From Bombella apis (GTDB lineage Bacteria; Pseudomonadota; Alphaproteobacteria; Acetobacterales; Acetobacteraceae), in the NCBI RefSeq assembly GCF_018221685.1, contig NZ_JAGJTM010000004.1, positions 310,001 to 374,000 on the forward strand: DNA of 64,000 nt, written 5' to 3'. This document shows positions 57,526 through 64,000 of the stretch, piece after piece (the first letter of the stretch is position 1; the number at the start of each line of letters is the position of its first letter). Made by a program: the position numbers and the translations under genes. The notes below the pieces were generated by a model. It did not search any database. It worked only from the letters and a program-made list of their open reading frames with translations, and was not told where the DNA came from.

Positions 57526-59193
57526 TCAGGCCGCCTGATAAGGCTGGTAGCGGGGCCGCCAGCTCAGGGTGGAGAGGGCTTCCTGCAAGGCTTCATCATC
57601 AAGGGCAGGGCAGAGCTGTTCTTCCTGGGCCTGCCGGGCTACGGCGTGGGCAACCTTCAGGGCGACATCATGAATGGTCTCAATGGGGGGAAGCAGGTTG
57701 CTGCCCCCGGTCTGCATCGGGGAGAGGGCTGCAACAGCCTGTGCTGCGGCCATGATCATCCCCTCGCTGATGTTTTCTGCCTTGCAGGCCAGCGCCCCCA
57801 GCCCAAGACCGGGGAAGATGTAGGAATTGTTGGTCTGGTCAATGATGATGCTGCGGTCATCAAGTTCAACCGGGGAGAACGGGCTGCCCGTGCTGACGAT
57901 GGCCCGTCCGCCTGTCCATGTCAGAATGTCCATCGGAGTGGCCTCGACATGGCTTGTCGGGTTGGAGAGAGGGAAGATGAGGGGATGGGAGCAGTATGAC
58001 GCCATCTCCCGGATCATGGCTTCCTTGAAGAGGCCCGCCTGACCGGAAACACCAATGAGGATGGTCGGGTGATTCTTGCTGATGACCTCCGCCAGAGTCC
58101 GGCCCTGTCCATTCTGGGCTGTTTCATCCTGCCGGGCAAAGAGGGCCTGCCCTTCGCTCAGCCCGTCCATGTCATGGGTCAGCAGGCCTTGGCGGTCCAC
58201 GATATAGAAACGCTTCAGGGCCTCTTCCTGCGACAGCCCTTCGGCCTTCATGGCGGCAAGGAGAAGCCCGGCAATGCCAATACCCGCCGCACCGCCGCCT
58301 GCAAAGGCAATGCACTGCTGCTCCAGTGTTTCGCCTTTGGCCTTCAGGCCGCTGAGGATGGCAGCCGTGGCAATGCCTGCCGTGCCCTGAATGTCATCAT
58401 TGAAGCTGGGTATACGGTTCCGATAACGCTGGAGAAGTGGTGCGGCATTGCGTCCGGCAAAATCCTCCCAGTGCAGCAGGCAGCCCGGCCAGCGCGTCTG
58501 AAGGGCCGTTACGAATTCCTCGATGAAGTCTTCATAGTCCTGCCCTCTCAGGCGGGGGGTGCGGCTGCCGATATAGGTAGGGTCATTGCGGAGGGCGACG
58601 TTGTCCGTCCCGACATCCAGCATGATGGGCATCATCAGGGCTGGATTGATCCCGGCGCAGGCCGTGTAGAGGGAAATCTTGCCAATGGGGATGCCCATGC
58701 CATTGGCTCCCAGATCGCCCAGCCCGAGGATGCGCTCACCATCCGTGACGATGACAAGGCGGATGTCGTCATTGGGGATGGCAGCCAGCCGACCTGCCAT
58801 GTGCCCACGGTCCGACCCGGAGAGAAAGAGCCCCCGTGGTTTCTGCCAGATTCTGGAGAACTCCTGACAGGCCTGCCCTACACCCGGTGTGTACACGACA
58901 GGCATGAGCTCCGTGAGATACTTCTGCAACAGGGCATAGAAGAGGGTCTCGTTCGTGTCCTGTATGGCACGGAGGCGAACATGCCGGTCCAGCATGTCCG
59001 TTTCACTCATGATGTTTTCATAGGCCTGTGCGACCTGCTCTTCCAGCGTGTGGATGCCGGGTGGAAGGAAACCATGCAGCCCCAGGGCCGTGCGTTCTTC
59101 CCAGGGGAAGGCGGTGCCCTTGTTCAGGAGGGGATCATTCAGCACTGCCATGCCACGCTGGGTGACGGGATGGGAAGATGGCGTAGCGGACAT
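57526..59193 (-). CDS. NAD-dependent malic enzyme
   Basis: This 555-residue enzyme oxidatively decarboxylates malate to pyruvate. Size and motifs match the long MaeA/SfcA class: [60 protein letters not shown] with the catalytic Lys, [11 protein letters not shown] with metal ligands, [17 protein letters not shown], and the NAD fold [18 protein letters not shown] preference is inferred from the class. ATG 59193 follows GGAGGA. It sits between the ccm operon's last gene (79 bases upstream) and fumC. Confidence 0.95.
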   Translation of the reverse strand: MSATPSSHPVTQRGMAVLNDPLLNKGTAFPWEERTALGLHGFLPPGIHTLEEQVAQAYENIMSETDMLDRHVRLRAIQDTNETLFYALLQKYLTELMPVVYTPGVGQACQEFSRIWQKPRGLFLSGSDRGHMAGRLAAIPNDDIRLVIVTDGERILGLGDLGANGMGIPIGKISLYTACAGINPALMMPIMLDVGTDNVALRNDPTYIGSRTPRLRGQDYEDFIEEFVTALQTRWPGCLLHWEDFAGRNAAPLLQRYRNRIPSFNDDIQGTAGIATAAILSGLKAKGETLEQQCIAFAGGGAAGIGIAGLLLAAMKAEGLSQEEALKRFYIVDRQGLLTHDMDGLSEGQALFARQDETAQNGQGRTLAEVISKNHPTILIGVSGQAGLFKEAMIREMASYCSHPLIFPLSNPTSHVEATPMDILTWTGGRAIVSTGSPFSPVELDDRSIIIDQTNNSYIFPGLGLGALACKAENISEGMIMAAAQAVAALSPMQTGGSNLLPPIETIHDVALKVAHAVARQAQEEQLCPALDDEALQEALSTLSWRPRYQPYQAA

Positions 59194-59272
59194 GGGTATG
59201 ATCCTCCGGAATCATGCAGGCTGGAAAACGGGGCAGATGATAGGCTCATGAAGGGTGAAAAGGAACCCGCCT

Positions 59273-59641
59273 TCAGTCTTTGTGGAGGTGCAGCCACCGG
59301 TCTCCGGCAAAGCGGAACTGGGCAAAGATGAACCCTACGGCCAGTCCTGCCAGCATGAGCAGAATCAACCATGGGGAGAAGGGGGCGAAGAGCTGGGGAA
59401 AAAGCAGCCGGGTGAGGCCAAGGACCAGCGCCAGACCGCAGAGAGAGGAGAGCAGGACCTCCCGTTTCACAGGGCCATAATGTTTTTCGGCCCGGCAGTG
59501 CGGGCAGACACTGGCCGTGTTCTGTAGCGGCTGATGGCAGCAGGGGCAGGCACTCATGCTGCGTGGGGGCAGGCTTTGCGGGGTGCTGTCCAGACGGGTG
59601 GCCGCACTGCGTGTCAGGCGGGGGAGTGGACCGGGTTTCAT
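59273..59641 (-). CDS. Zinc-ribbon membrane protein at the end of the ccm operon
   Basis: This 122-residue protein has a zinc ribbon (CPCCHQPL and CPHCRAEK, four cysteines in CxxC pairs at about 32-50) and two transmembrane helices (about 65-83 and 90-108). I do not recognise a characterised family. The ATG overlaps the ccmI stop as ATGA, so it is translated with the cytochrome c maturation genes and may act with them. ATG 59557 inside would give a shorter form starting just before the ribbon. Confidence 0.65.
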   Translation of the reverse strand: MKPGPLPRLTRSAATRLDSTPQSLPPRSMSACPCCHQPLQNTASVCPHCRAEKHYGPVKREVLLSSLCGLALVLGLTRLLFPQLFAPFSPWLILLMLAGLAVGFIFAQFRFAGDRWLHLHKD

Positions 59642-60099
59642 GGCTGTTGGCCACTCTGGGGAGTGGATGATGGTGTCATGGTGCTGGCCGGTGGGCTGAT
59701 GGGCGAGGTCCTGAAGGCGGATGCTGGAATCTGGCTGGCAGGCTGCGGTCCGAAGAAGGGCTGGCCATTGATGGCATAGAGCAGTAGGGCCAGCAGGGGG
59801 ATGAGCAGCAGGGTGGCAAGGCCGATGATCTTGTGGGCATTGCCTGCACCGGAGAGGCTCCGGGGCGGGGTGGAGACATGGTTGACGATCTCCCGCTCCG
59901 TCTCGATGCGGGCTGCATCATAGGGCTGTTTTTCCAGCAGGCCGGCCTTCCGGTCCCGTTCCAGCGAATCAAGCCGACGTCTGTAGAGGGACAGGGTGGG
60001 GTCGTCCGTCTGGCTGGAGACCTTCATCCGCAGGATGAGGCTGAGGCCGATGGGCAGCCCGATGAACAGGCAGATGAGGGCAACGATCAGCAGTGACAT
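59638..60099 (-). CDS. ccmI: Cytochrome c maturation protein CcmI (CycH), short form
   Basis: CcmI delivers apocytochrome c to the CcmF/H haem ligation complex. This 153-residue protein has the CcmI N-terminal layout: TM1 at 2-23, a charged coiled segment YRRRLDSLERDRKAGLLEKQPYDAARIETEREI, and TM2 at about 90-110. After TM2 only a Pro/Ser/Thr-rich tail remains, and the periplasmic TPR domain that binds apocytochrome in typical alphaproteobacterial CcmI is missing. It sits three bases after ccmH and overlaps the zinc-ribbon gene. Confidence 0.82.
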   Translation of the reverse strand: MSLLIVALICLFIGLPIGLSLILRMKVSSQTDDPTLSLYRRRLDSLERDRKAGLLEKQPYDAARIETEREIVNHVSTPPRSLSGAGNAHKIIGLATLLLIPLLALLLYAINGQPFFGPQPASQIPASAFRTSPISPPASTMTPSSTPQSGQQP

Positions 60100-60102
60100 G
60101 GG

Positions 60103-60555
60103 TCAGTCCTTTTTCAGCAGGCTGTCCAGAGTGCGGCGTTCTTCCGGTGTGAGGGGTGCCGGTGGCGGAGCGGGACGGTACCAGAAACGGCAGGCCAGAA
60201 GCAGGGCCACCATGAGGCTAAGCAGGGGCATGAGCCAGAGCAGCGCCGTGGCTGGCGAGAAGGCGGGGCGAAGCCGGATGAATTCTCCGTATCGCTGGAC
60301 CATCCAGGCCCTGATCTCTTTTGCCGTATGTCCCTGCTGGAGCTGCTGGCGGACAGCATGGCGCAGGTCCCTGGCCAGAGGGGCAGAACTTTCCTCGATG
60401 CTTTCATTCTGGCAGACGAGGCAGCGGAGCTGCTGGCCGATCTGCTGGGCCTTCCGCTCAAGAGCCGGGTCAGACAGCATCTCATCCGGCGTGTCCACGG
60501 CCAGACAGGTCGGGCTGACGAGAAGCAGCAGGAGCAGGGTGACGGCCAGCCTCAT
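60103..60555 (-). CDS. ccmH: Cytochrome c maturation protein CcmH
   Basis: CcmH is a membrane-anchored periplasmic thiol protein that reduces apocytochrome cysteines and works with CcmF. The 150-residue product has a signal peptide (LLLLLLVSPTCLA), the family motif LRCLVCQNESIEESSAPLARDLR with the LRCxxC active site (Cys about 45 and 48), a helical domain HTAKEIRAWMVQRYGEFI, and a C-terminal transmembrane anchor. It overlaps ccmG by four bases (ATGA). Confidence 0.95.
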   Translation of the reverse strand: MRLAVTLLLLLLVSPTCLAVDTPDEMLSDPALERKAQQIGQQLRCLVCQNESIEESSAPLARDLRHAVRQQLQQGHTAKEIRAWMVQRYGEFIRLRPAFSPATALLWLMPLLSLMVALLLACRFWYRPAPPPAPLTPEERRTLDSLLKKD

Positions 60556-61154
60556 GGTGCTGCCTCCAGATGCGGAACGACACGGGTCTGGTAGACCGCC
60601 TCCGTCAGGCCACCCGTTCCATGCCAGACAATCCGTCCGCCCACCTGCGGGTCAGGCATGATGAGAAAGGCTTCCGGCACGCCGGTCACGCCCCATTCAA
60701 TAGCGGCCTGTCCATCCTGATCCAGACCAAGCCGGGTGAAAGGCTGGCCTGCCCGTTCCAGCCAGCGGGAGGCACTGGCGGGCTGGTCTTTGTAGCAGAG
60801 GCCCCAGAGGGCCAGCGGTGCATCACGCTTCTTCCGGGGAGCGGCGAGGGAGGCGGCAAGCTGGCTGATGAACGGGATTTCTTCCACGCAGGGCAGGCAC
60901 CATGAGGCCCAGACGGACAGCAGGACCGGCTGCGTCATGGTCCTGAAATCTTCCCGGGTCAGCCCGGCCTGTCCGGGCAGGGAGGAGAGGGCGGGGAACT
61001 CCGGCACGGGCTGGCCCGTCAGCGGGGTGTTGATGGCTCTGGGATCAAACTGCCCCCGATCCAGTCCATGAAGCATCCTGATGAATCCAAGTCCCAGCCC
61101 CGCAGCCCCCAGGGAGGGCAGGGCGGCCAGAAGATGGCGGCGTGTCAGCGGCAT
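60552..61154 (-). CDS. ccmG: Thiol:disulfide interchange protein CcmG/DsbE
   Basis: CcmG is a periplasmic thioredoxin-like reductant for haem attachment. The 200-residue product has a thioredoxin fold with active site ASWCLPCVEEIP (WCxxC), the cis-Pro loop GVTGVPEAFLI and AIEWGV. The N-terminus MPLTRRHLLAALPSLGAAG carries a twin-arginine-like TRRHLL motif ahead of its hydrophobic segment, unusual for a CcmG. ATG 61154 is chosen because GGGAG precedes it and upstream residues lie within ccmF; the genes overlap by ten bases. Confidence 0.93.
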   Translation of the reverse strand: MPLTRRHLLAALPSLGAAGLGLGFIRMLHGLDRGQFDPRAINTPLTGQPVPEFPALSSLPGQAGLTREDFRTMTQPVLLSVWASWCLPCVEEIPFISQLAASLAAPRKKRDAPLALWGLCYKDQPASASRWLERAGQPFTRLGLDQDGQAAIEWGVTGVPEAFLIMPDPQVGGRIVWHGTGGLTEAVYQTRVVPHLEAAP

Positions 61155-63169
61155 GATCTGAGCTCCCCTTCCACCGGTTTCGGACGCCGCCGTGAGGGGA
61201 GCAGATGCAGCCCCCCGCCAAGGGCCATGACGATGCCGCCCAGCCATATCCATGAGGCCAGAGGATTTTCATGCAGGCGCAGGATGGCACTGTAATGGCT
61301 CTGCCCCTGTGGGTCACGCTCTTCCTTCACGCTGCCAAGGGCAGCATAGAGGTCTTCCAGCGGGCGGTGGAGGATGGCGACATGCAGTGTACGCTGCCCC
61401 TGCCGGGGGAAGAGGCGGATCTCTGGCGTCAGTTCGGTGAGAACCGGCCCGTGGGCATCGTGATGGCGGATGGTCAGGTGGGCTTCCACGACCTCATAAT
61501 TGGGGCCGTGATGGGCGGTCAGGGCGGTCAGTTCCCAGTCCCGCCCGGTCAGCGTGGCATGGGTGCCGGGTCTGGCCTCTATGAGGCGTTCCTGGCTGCC
61601 CGCCATGCCGCAGAGACCGAGGATGGTCACCCCCACGCCGACATGGGCCAGGCTGGCGGCCCAGAGACTGCGGGGCAGGCGGTGCAATTGGCGGCTGCCT
61701 TCAGGCAGGCCACGCAGACGGAGGATCAGGTCACAGAGGGCGGCGCTGATGACCCACAGGGCCAGCAGGGCCGACAGGGCCGCCAGTGGTGTGGGGAACA
61801 GCCAGAAGGCGGGCAGGATGTTTCCGGCCGTGATGAGCAGGGCCGGGGCCAGACGGGGCAGGAGCCTGTCCGCTCTGGTCTGTCGCCATGGCAGGGCCAT
61901 GCTCACCCCCATGACGGCCAGAAGTGGCAGGGTGAGCGGAATGGTCGTGGCGTCAAAGAAGGGTTTGCCAACGGAGAGGGTGCGGCCAAAGAGCAGCTGC
62001 ATGAAGGGGGGGTAGAGCGTCCCCGTCAGCACGACGGCGCAGAGCGTGCAGAGCAGGATGTTGTTGAGCAGCAGCGCACTCTCACGGGAGAGGGGCGAGA
62101 AACCTGCCTGCGGGGTGGGCAGGGCAGGAGCACGGATGGCGAAGAGCAGCAGGCTGCCGCCGCCATACAGGCCCAGAAGCCCCAGAATGAACAGCCCCCG
62201 GGCCGGGTCGTTGGCGAAGGCATGGACGGAATTGAGAATGCCCGACCGGACGAGGAACGTCCCGGAGAGGGAAAAGGCAAAGGTGGCAATTGCCAGCAGC
62301 AGGCACCAGACGTGCAGCAGATTGCGTTTCTCCACGACCAGAACGCTGTGCAGCAGGGCCGTGCCCGTCAGCCATGGGATGAGGGCGGCATTTTCCACCG
62401 GGTCCCAGAACCAGTATCCCCCCCATCCCAGCACGGAATAGGACCACCATGACCCGAGCGTGATTCCCAGCGTCAGCAGGGCCCAGGCACTGATGACCCA
62501 CGGGCGCATGTGGCGGGCCCAGAGCGCATTAGCCCTGCCGTCCAGCAGTGCACTGATGGCAAAGGCGAAGGGCACGGCAAAGCCGACATAACCGCTATAG
62601 AGCAGCGGGGGATGCACGGCTAGGCCGGGGTCCTGAAGGAGCGGATTCATGCCCATCCCGTCGGCCGGAACGGGCCAGAGCCGCAGGAAGGGGTTGGAGG
62701 TCGTCAGGCAGAAGAGCTGGAAGCCAGCTCCCACCAGTCCCAGCAGGGCCAGAAGCCGTGCCCGCAGGCGGAGGGGCAGCCCTTCCGGCCGGGCGGCACT
62801 CTGGCCGGGGAGAAGGGCCAGCCCTGCACACCAGAGGCTCAGCAGCGTGACCCAGAGCAGGAGGGAACCCTCATGATTGCCCCAGAGACCGGCGATCTTG
62901 TAGGCCCACGGCTTGTTGATGGCCGAGGTTTCGGCAATGAGTTTCAGGGAGAAATCATTGCCCAGAGAGGCGGTGACGAGGCAGGTCCATGCAAAAAGCA
63001 GGGCAAGGCACTGGCTGAGGGCCAGAGGGCGGGCCAGGGCCGTCAGGGGGCTGTCCGTCCGGCGGAGACCGGCCAGCGGCAGGACACCCTGCATGAGGGC
63101 CAGGGCACAGGCCAGAGCCAGCGCAAAATGCCCGCCCTCGGGGCAGAAGATGGTGGCCAGCATGGTCAT
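61145..63169 (-). CDS. ccmF: Haem lyase subunit CcmF
   Basis: CcmF is the large integral membrane component that attaches haem covalently to apocytochrome c. The 674-residue protein has about 14-15 transmembrane helices. It shows GLWGNHEGSLLLWVTLLSLW, the periplasmic tryptophan-rich WWD-type region GSWWSYSVLGWGGYWFWDPVENAA, and conserved histidines including LLHSVLVVEKRN. The C-terminal periplasmic loop (about 530-640) precedes a last helix. It starts one base after the ccmE stop; an ATG two codons later is also possible. Confidence 0.97.
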   Translation of the reverse strand: MTMLATIFCPEGGHFALALACALALMQGVLPLAGLRRTDSPLTALARPLALSQCLALLFAWTCLVTASLGNDFSLKLIAETSAINKPWAYKIAGLWGNHEGSLLLWVTLLSLWCAGLALLPGQSAARPEGLPLRLRARLLALLGLVGAGFQLFCLTTSNPFLRLWPVPADGMGMNPLLQDPGLAVHPPLLYSGYVGFAVPFAFAISALLDGRANALWARHMRPWVISAWALLTLGITLGSWWSYSVLGWGGYWFWDPVENAALIPWLTGTALLHSVLVVEKRNLLHVWCLLLAIATFAFSLSGTFLVRSGILNSVHAFANDPARGLFILGLLGLYGGGSLLLFAIRAPALPTPQAGFSPLSRESALLLNNILLCTLCAVVLTGTLYPPFMQLLFGRTLSVGKPFFDATTIPLTLPLLAVMGVSMALPWRQTRADRLLPRLAPALLITAGNILPAFWLFPTPLAALSALLALWVISAALCDLILRLRGLPEGSRQLHRLPRSLWAASLAHVGVGVTILGLCGMAGSQERLIEARPGTHATLTGRDWELTALTAHHGPNYEVVEAHLTIRHHDAHGPVLTELTPEIRLFPRQGQRTLHVAILHRPLEDLYAALGSVKEERDPQGQSHYSAILRLHENPLASWIWLGGIVMALGGGLHLLPSRRRPKPVEGELRSCR

Positions 63170-63170
63170 G

Positions 63171-63719
63171 TCACGGTGCGGCCCCTGGCCCGGGAGGCGT
63201 GTCCGGGTGGGGCACGGTCATGCTGTTCCAGTCGGCGGCATTGGGAGGAGGGCCGAAACGGGGGTCCCACCGGCCACTTTTCTGGAGAGCATCGGCAACC
63301 TCTTTGGGCATGTAGGTTTCATCATGCTTGGCGAGAACCTCGCTGGCGGTGAAGCCGTGGCCATCATACCGGCCCAGAGCCACCACGCTCTGCCCTTCCC
63401 GGAACAGGTCCGGCAGGATGCCCCTATACTGCACGGTGACGGCAGCCTGCCCGTCCGTCACGTCAAAGCGGGCCTCTGGCGTGTCGTCGGAGGCCCTGCC
63501 AGTATGGAGGGACCCGGCCACGACCATGCCGCCCAGCCGGATGGTCCGGGTTGGTGTCGGCGGATGGGCCAGCACCTGTGAAGGAGCCATGAAGAAGACG
63601 ATGGTGCTGGAAAGCGCATTGAGAACCAGCCCGACCGCCCCACCTAGGCAGAGCAGGCAGGCCAGGATGATCCAGAAACGTCCGGCCTTGCGGCGGGTGA
63701 GGGGAAATGACGCAGACAT
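63171..63719 (-). CDS. ccmE: Periplasmic haem chaperone CcmE
   Basis: CcmE binds haem covalently through a His and passes it to CcmF. The 182-residue product has an N-terminal basic segment and signal anchor (FWIILACLLCLGGAVGLVL), the OB-fold with RLGGMVVAGSLHTG, VTVQYRGILPDLFREGQSVVALG, and the haem-binding motif LAKHDETYMPKEV (His about 127). A Pro-rich tail follows. ATG 63719 is preferred with GGGAACGG upstream; GTG 63740 would add seven residues. Confidence 0.96.
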   Translation of the reverse strand: MSASFPLTRRKAGRFWIILACLLCLGGAVGLVLNALSSTIVFFMAPSQVLAHPPTPTRTIRLGGMVVAGSLHTGRASDDTPEARFDVTDGQAAVTVQYRGILPDLFREGQSVVALGRYDGHGFTASEVLAKHDETYMPKEVADALQKSGRWDPRFGPPPNAADWNSMTVPHPDTPPGPGAAP

Positions 63720-63752
63720 ACCGTTCCCGTTTAAAGACACGAGGGCGGGCTG

Positions 63753-63944
63753 TTAATCCCTTTCCTGTCCGGCAGGCAGATTTGCCGTTTTCTGCTGGAG
63801 ACGCCGCATGAGGGCAAGCCGCCGTTTGGCCCGGCGAAGGCGGAGCAGGCTGCTGCTGACCGTCACGGCCAGGATGACGATGACCAGCCCGTAGCTGGCC
63901 AGCACGAACCCCCAGTGCGGGGGCCAGAAGGCGGGTGCGGTCAT
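63753..63944 (-). CDS. ccmD: Haem exporter subunit CcmD
   Basis: CcmD is a small single-pass membrane protein that releases holo-CcmE from the CcmABC complex. The 63-residue product has one transmembrane helix (about 12-33) followed by a strongly basic cytosolic tail (LRLRRAKRRLALMRR), the pattern and length of the family. The position between ccmC and ccmE confirms it. The ATG overlaps the ccmC stop as ATGA. Confidence 0.92.
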   Translation of the reverse strand: MTAPAFWPPHWGFVLASYGLVIVILAVTVSSSLLRLRRAKRRLALMRRLQQKTANLPAGQERD

Positions 63945-64000
63945 GGTGAGATGTCCCGCAGGGCCAATGCCTGGGTGCGGCGCTCCAGCAGGGCGGCCCG
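63941..64000 (-). CDS. ccmC: Haem exporter subunit CcmC, C-terminal end only
   Basis: Only the last 19 codons and the stop are in the window; the rest lies beyond the right edge. The tail RAALLERRTQALALR and the ATGA overlap with ccmD, together with the canonical ccm gene order, identify it as ccmC, a six-helix membrane protein that loads haem on CcmE. The identification rests mainly on context. Confidence 0.7.
   Translation of the reverse strand, partial: RAALLERRTQALALRDISP

Overview
The window looks like chromosome of an acetic acid bacterium (Acetobacteraceae, Alphaproteobacteria). The reasons are a GC-rich, GTG/CTG-heavy coding style, the gene order rimP-nusA-RNA-binding protein-infB-rbfA-truB-rpsO-pnp, an ALA-synthase-type hemA, a DUF1489 gene, and three large proteins carrying the Hint_2 (hedgehog/intein) domain that is common in this family. 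I cannot name the genus from sequence alone. I see no rRNA, tRNA, CRISPR array, phage gene or insertion sequence.

Layout. 1-2130 (minus strand): a three-gene membrane operon built round a membrane-anchored ClpB-like AAA+ ATPase; its third gene runs off the left edge. 2216-11971 (plus): the translation/RNA operon rimP to pnp, with a promoter and an intrinsic terminator in its leader. 12047-22655: housekeeping genes, including a nitronate monooxygenase-type flavoprotein, pdxH, a TIM-barrel protein, DUF1489, hemW, kup, a YggS-type PLP protein, rsmB, a cysteine synthase and a rhodanese. 22663-29000: envelope and accessory genes, namely a DUF2272 lipoprotein, two paralogous small lipoproteins and two tandem Hint proteins in AT-rich surroundings. 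29257-38068: an aldo/keto reductase, then a metal/ion neighbourhood (COG0523 GTPase plus WD40 protein, ClC transporter, two cation diffusion facilitators) and an FAD oxidoreductase. 38319-45971: a 2550-residue autotransporter containing a 261-bp tandem repeat. 46086-53200: an MFS transporter, hemA, then a minus-strand locus of Hint protein, small exported protein and TpsB outer-membrane transporter. 53501-59193: a small hypothetical gene, cvpA, purF, fumC and malic enzyme. 59273-64000 (minus): the cytochrome c maturation operon ccmC-D-E-F-G-H-I plus a zinc-ribbon membrane protein; ccmC is cut by the right edge.

How the genes work together. The left third is core translation and RNA decay. The right end supplies haem (hemA) and loads it onto cytochrome c (ccm), as needed for the periplasmic oxidative chains of acetic acid bacteria, with fumC and malic enzyme feeding central carbon. 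The accessory middle is surface and metal biology. The least understood parts are the Hint proteins, whose N-terminal passengers differ while the Hint core and a C-terminal domain are conserved; the linkage of one of them to a TpsB exporter with no large TpsA; and the AAA+ operon at the left edge.
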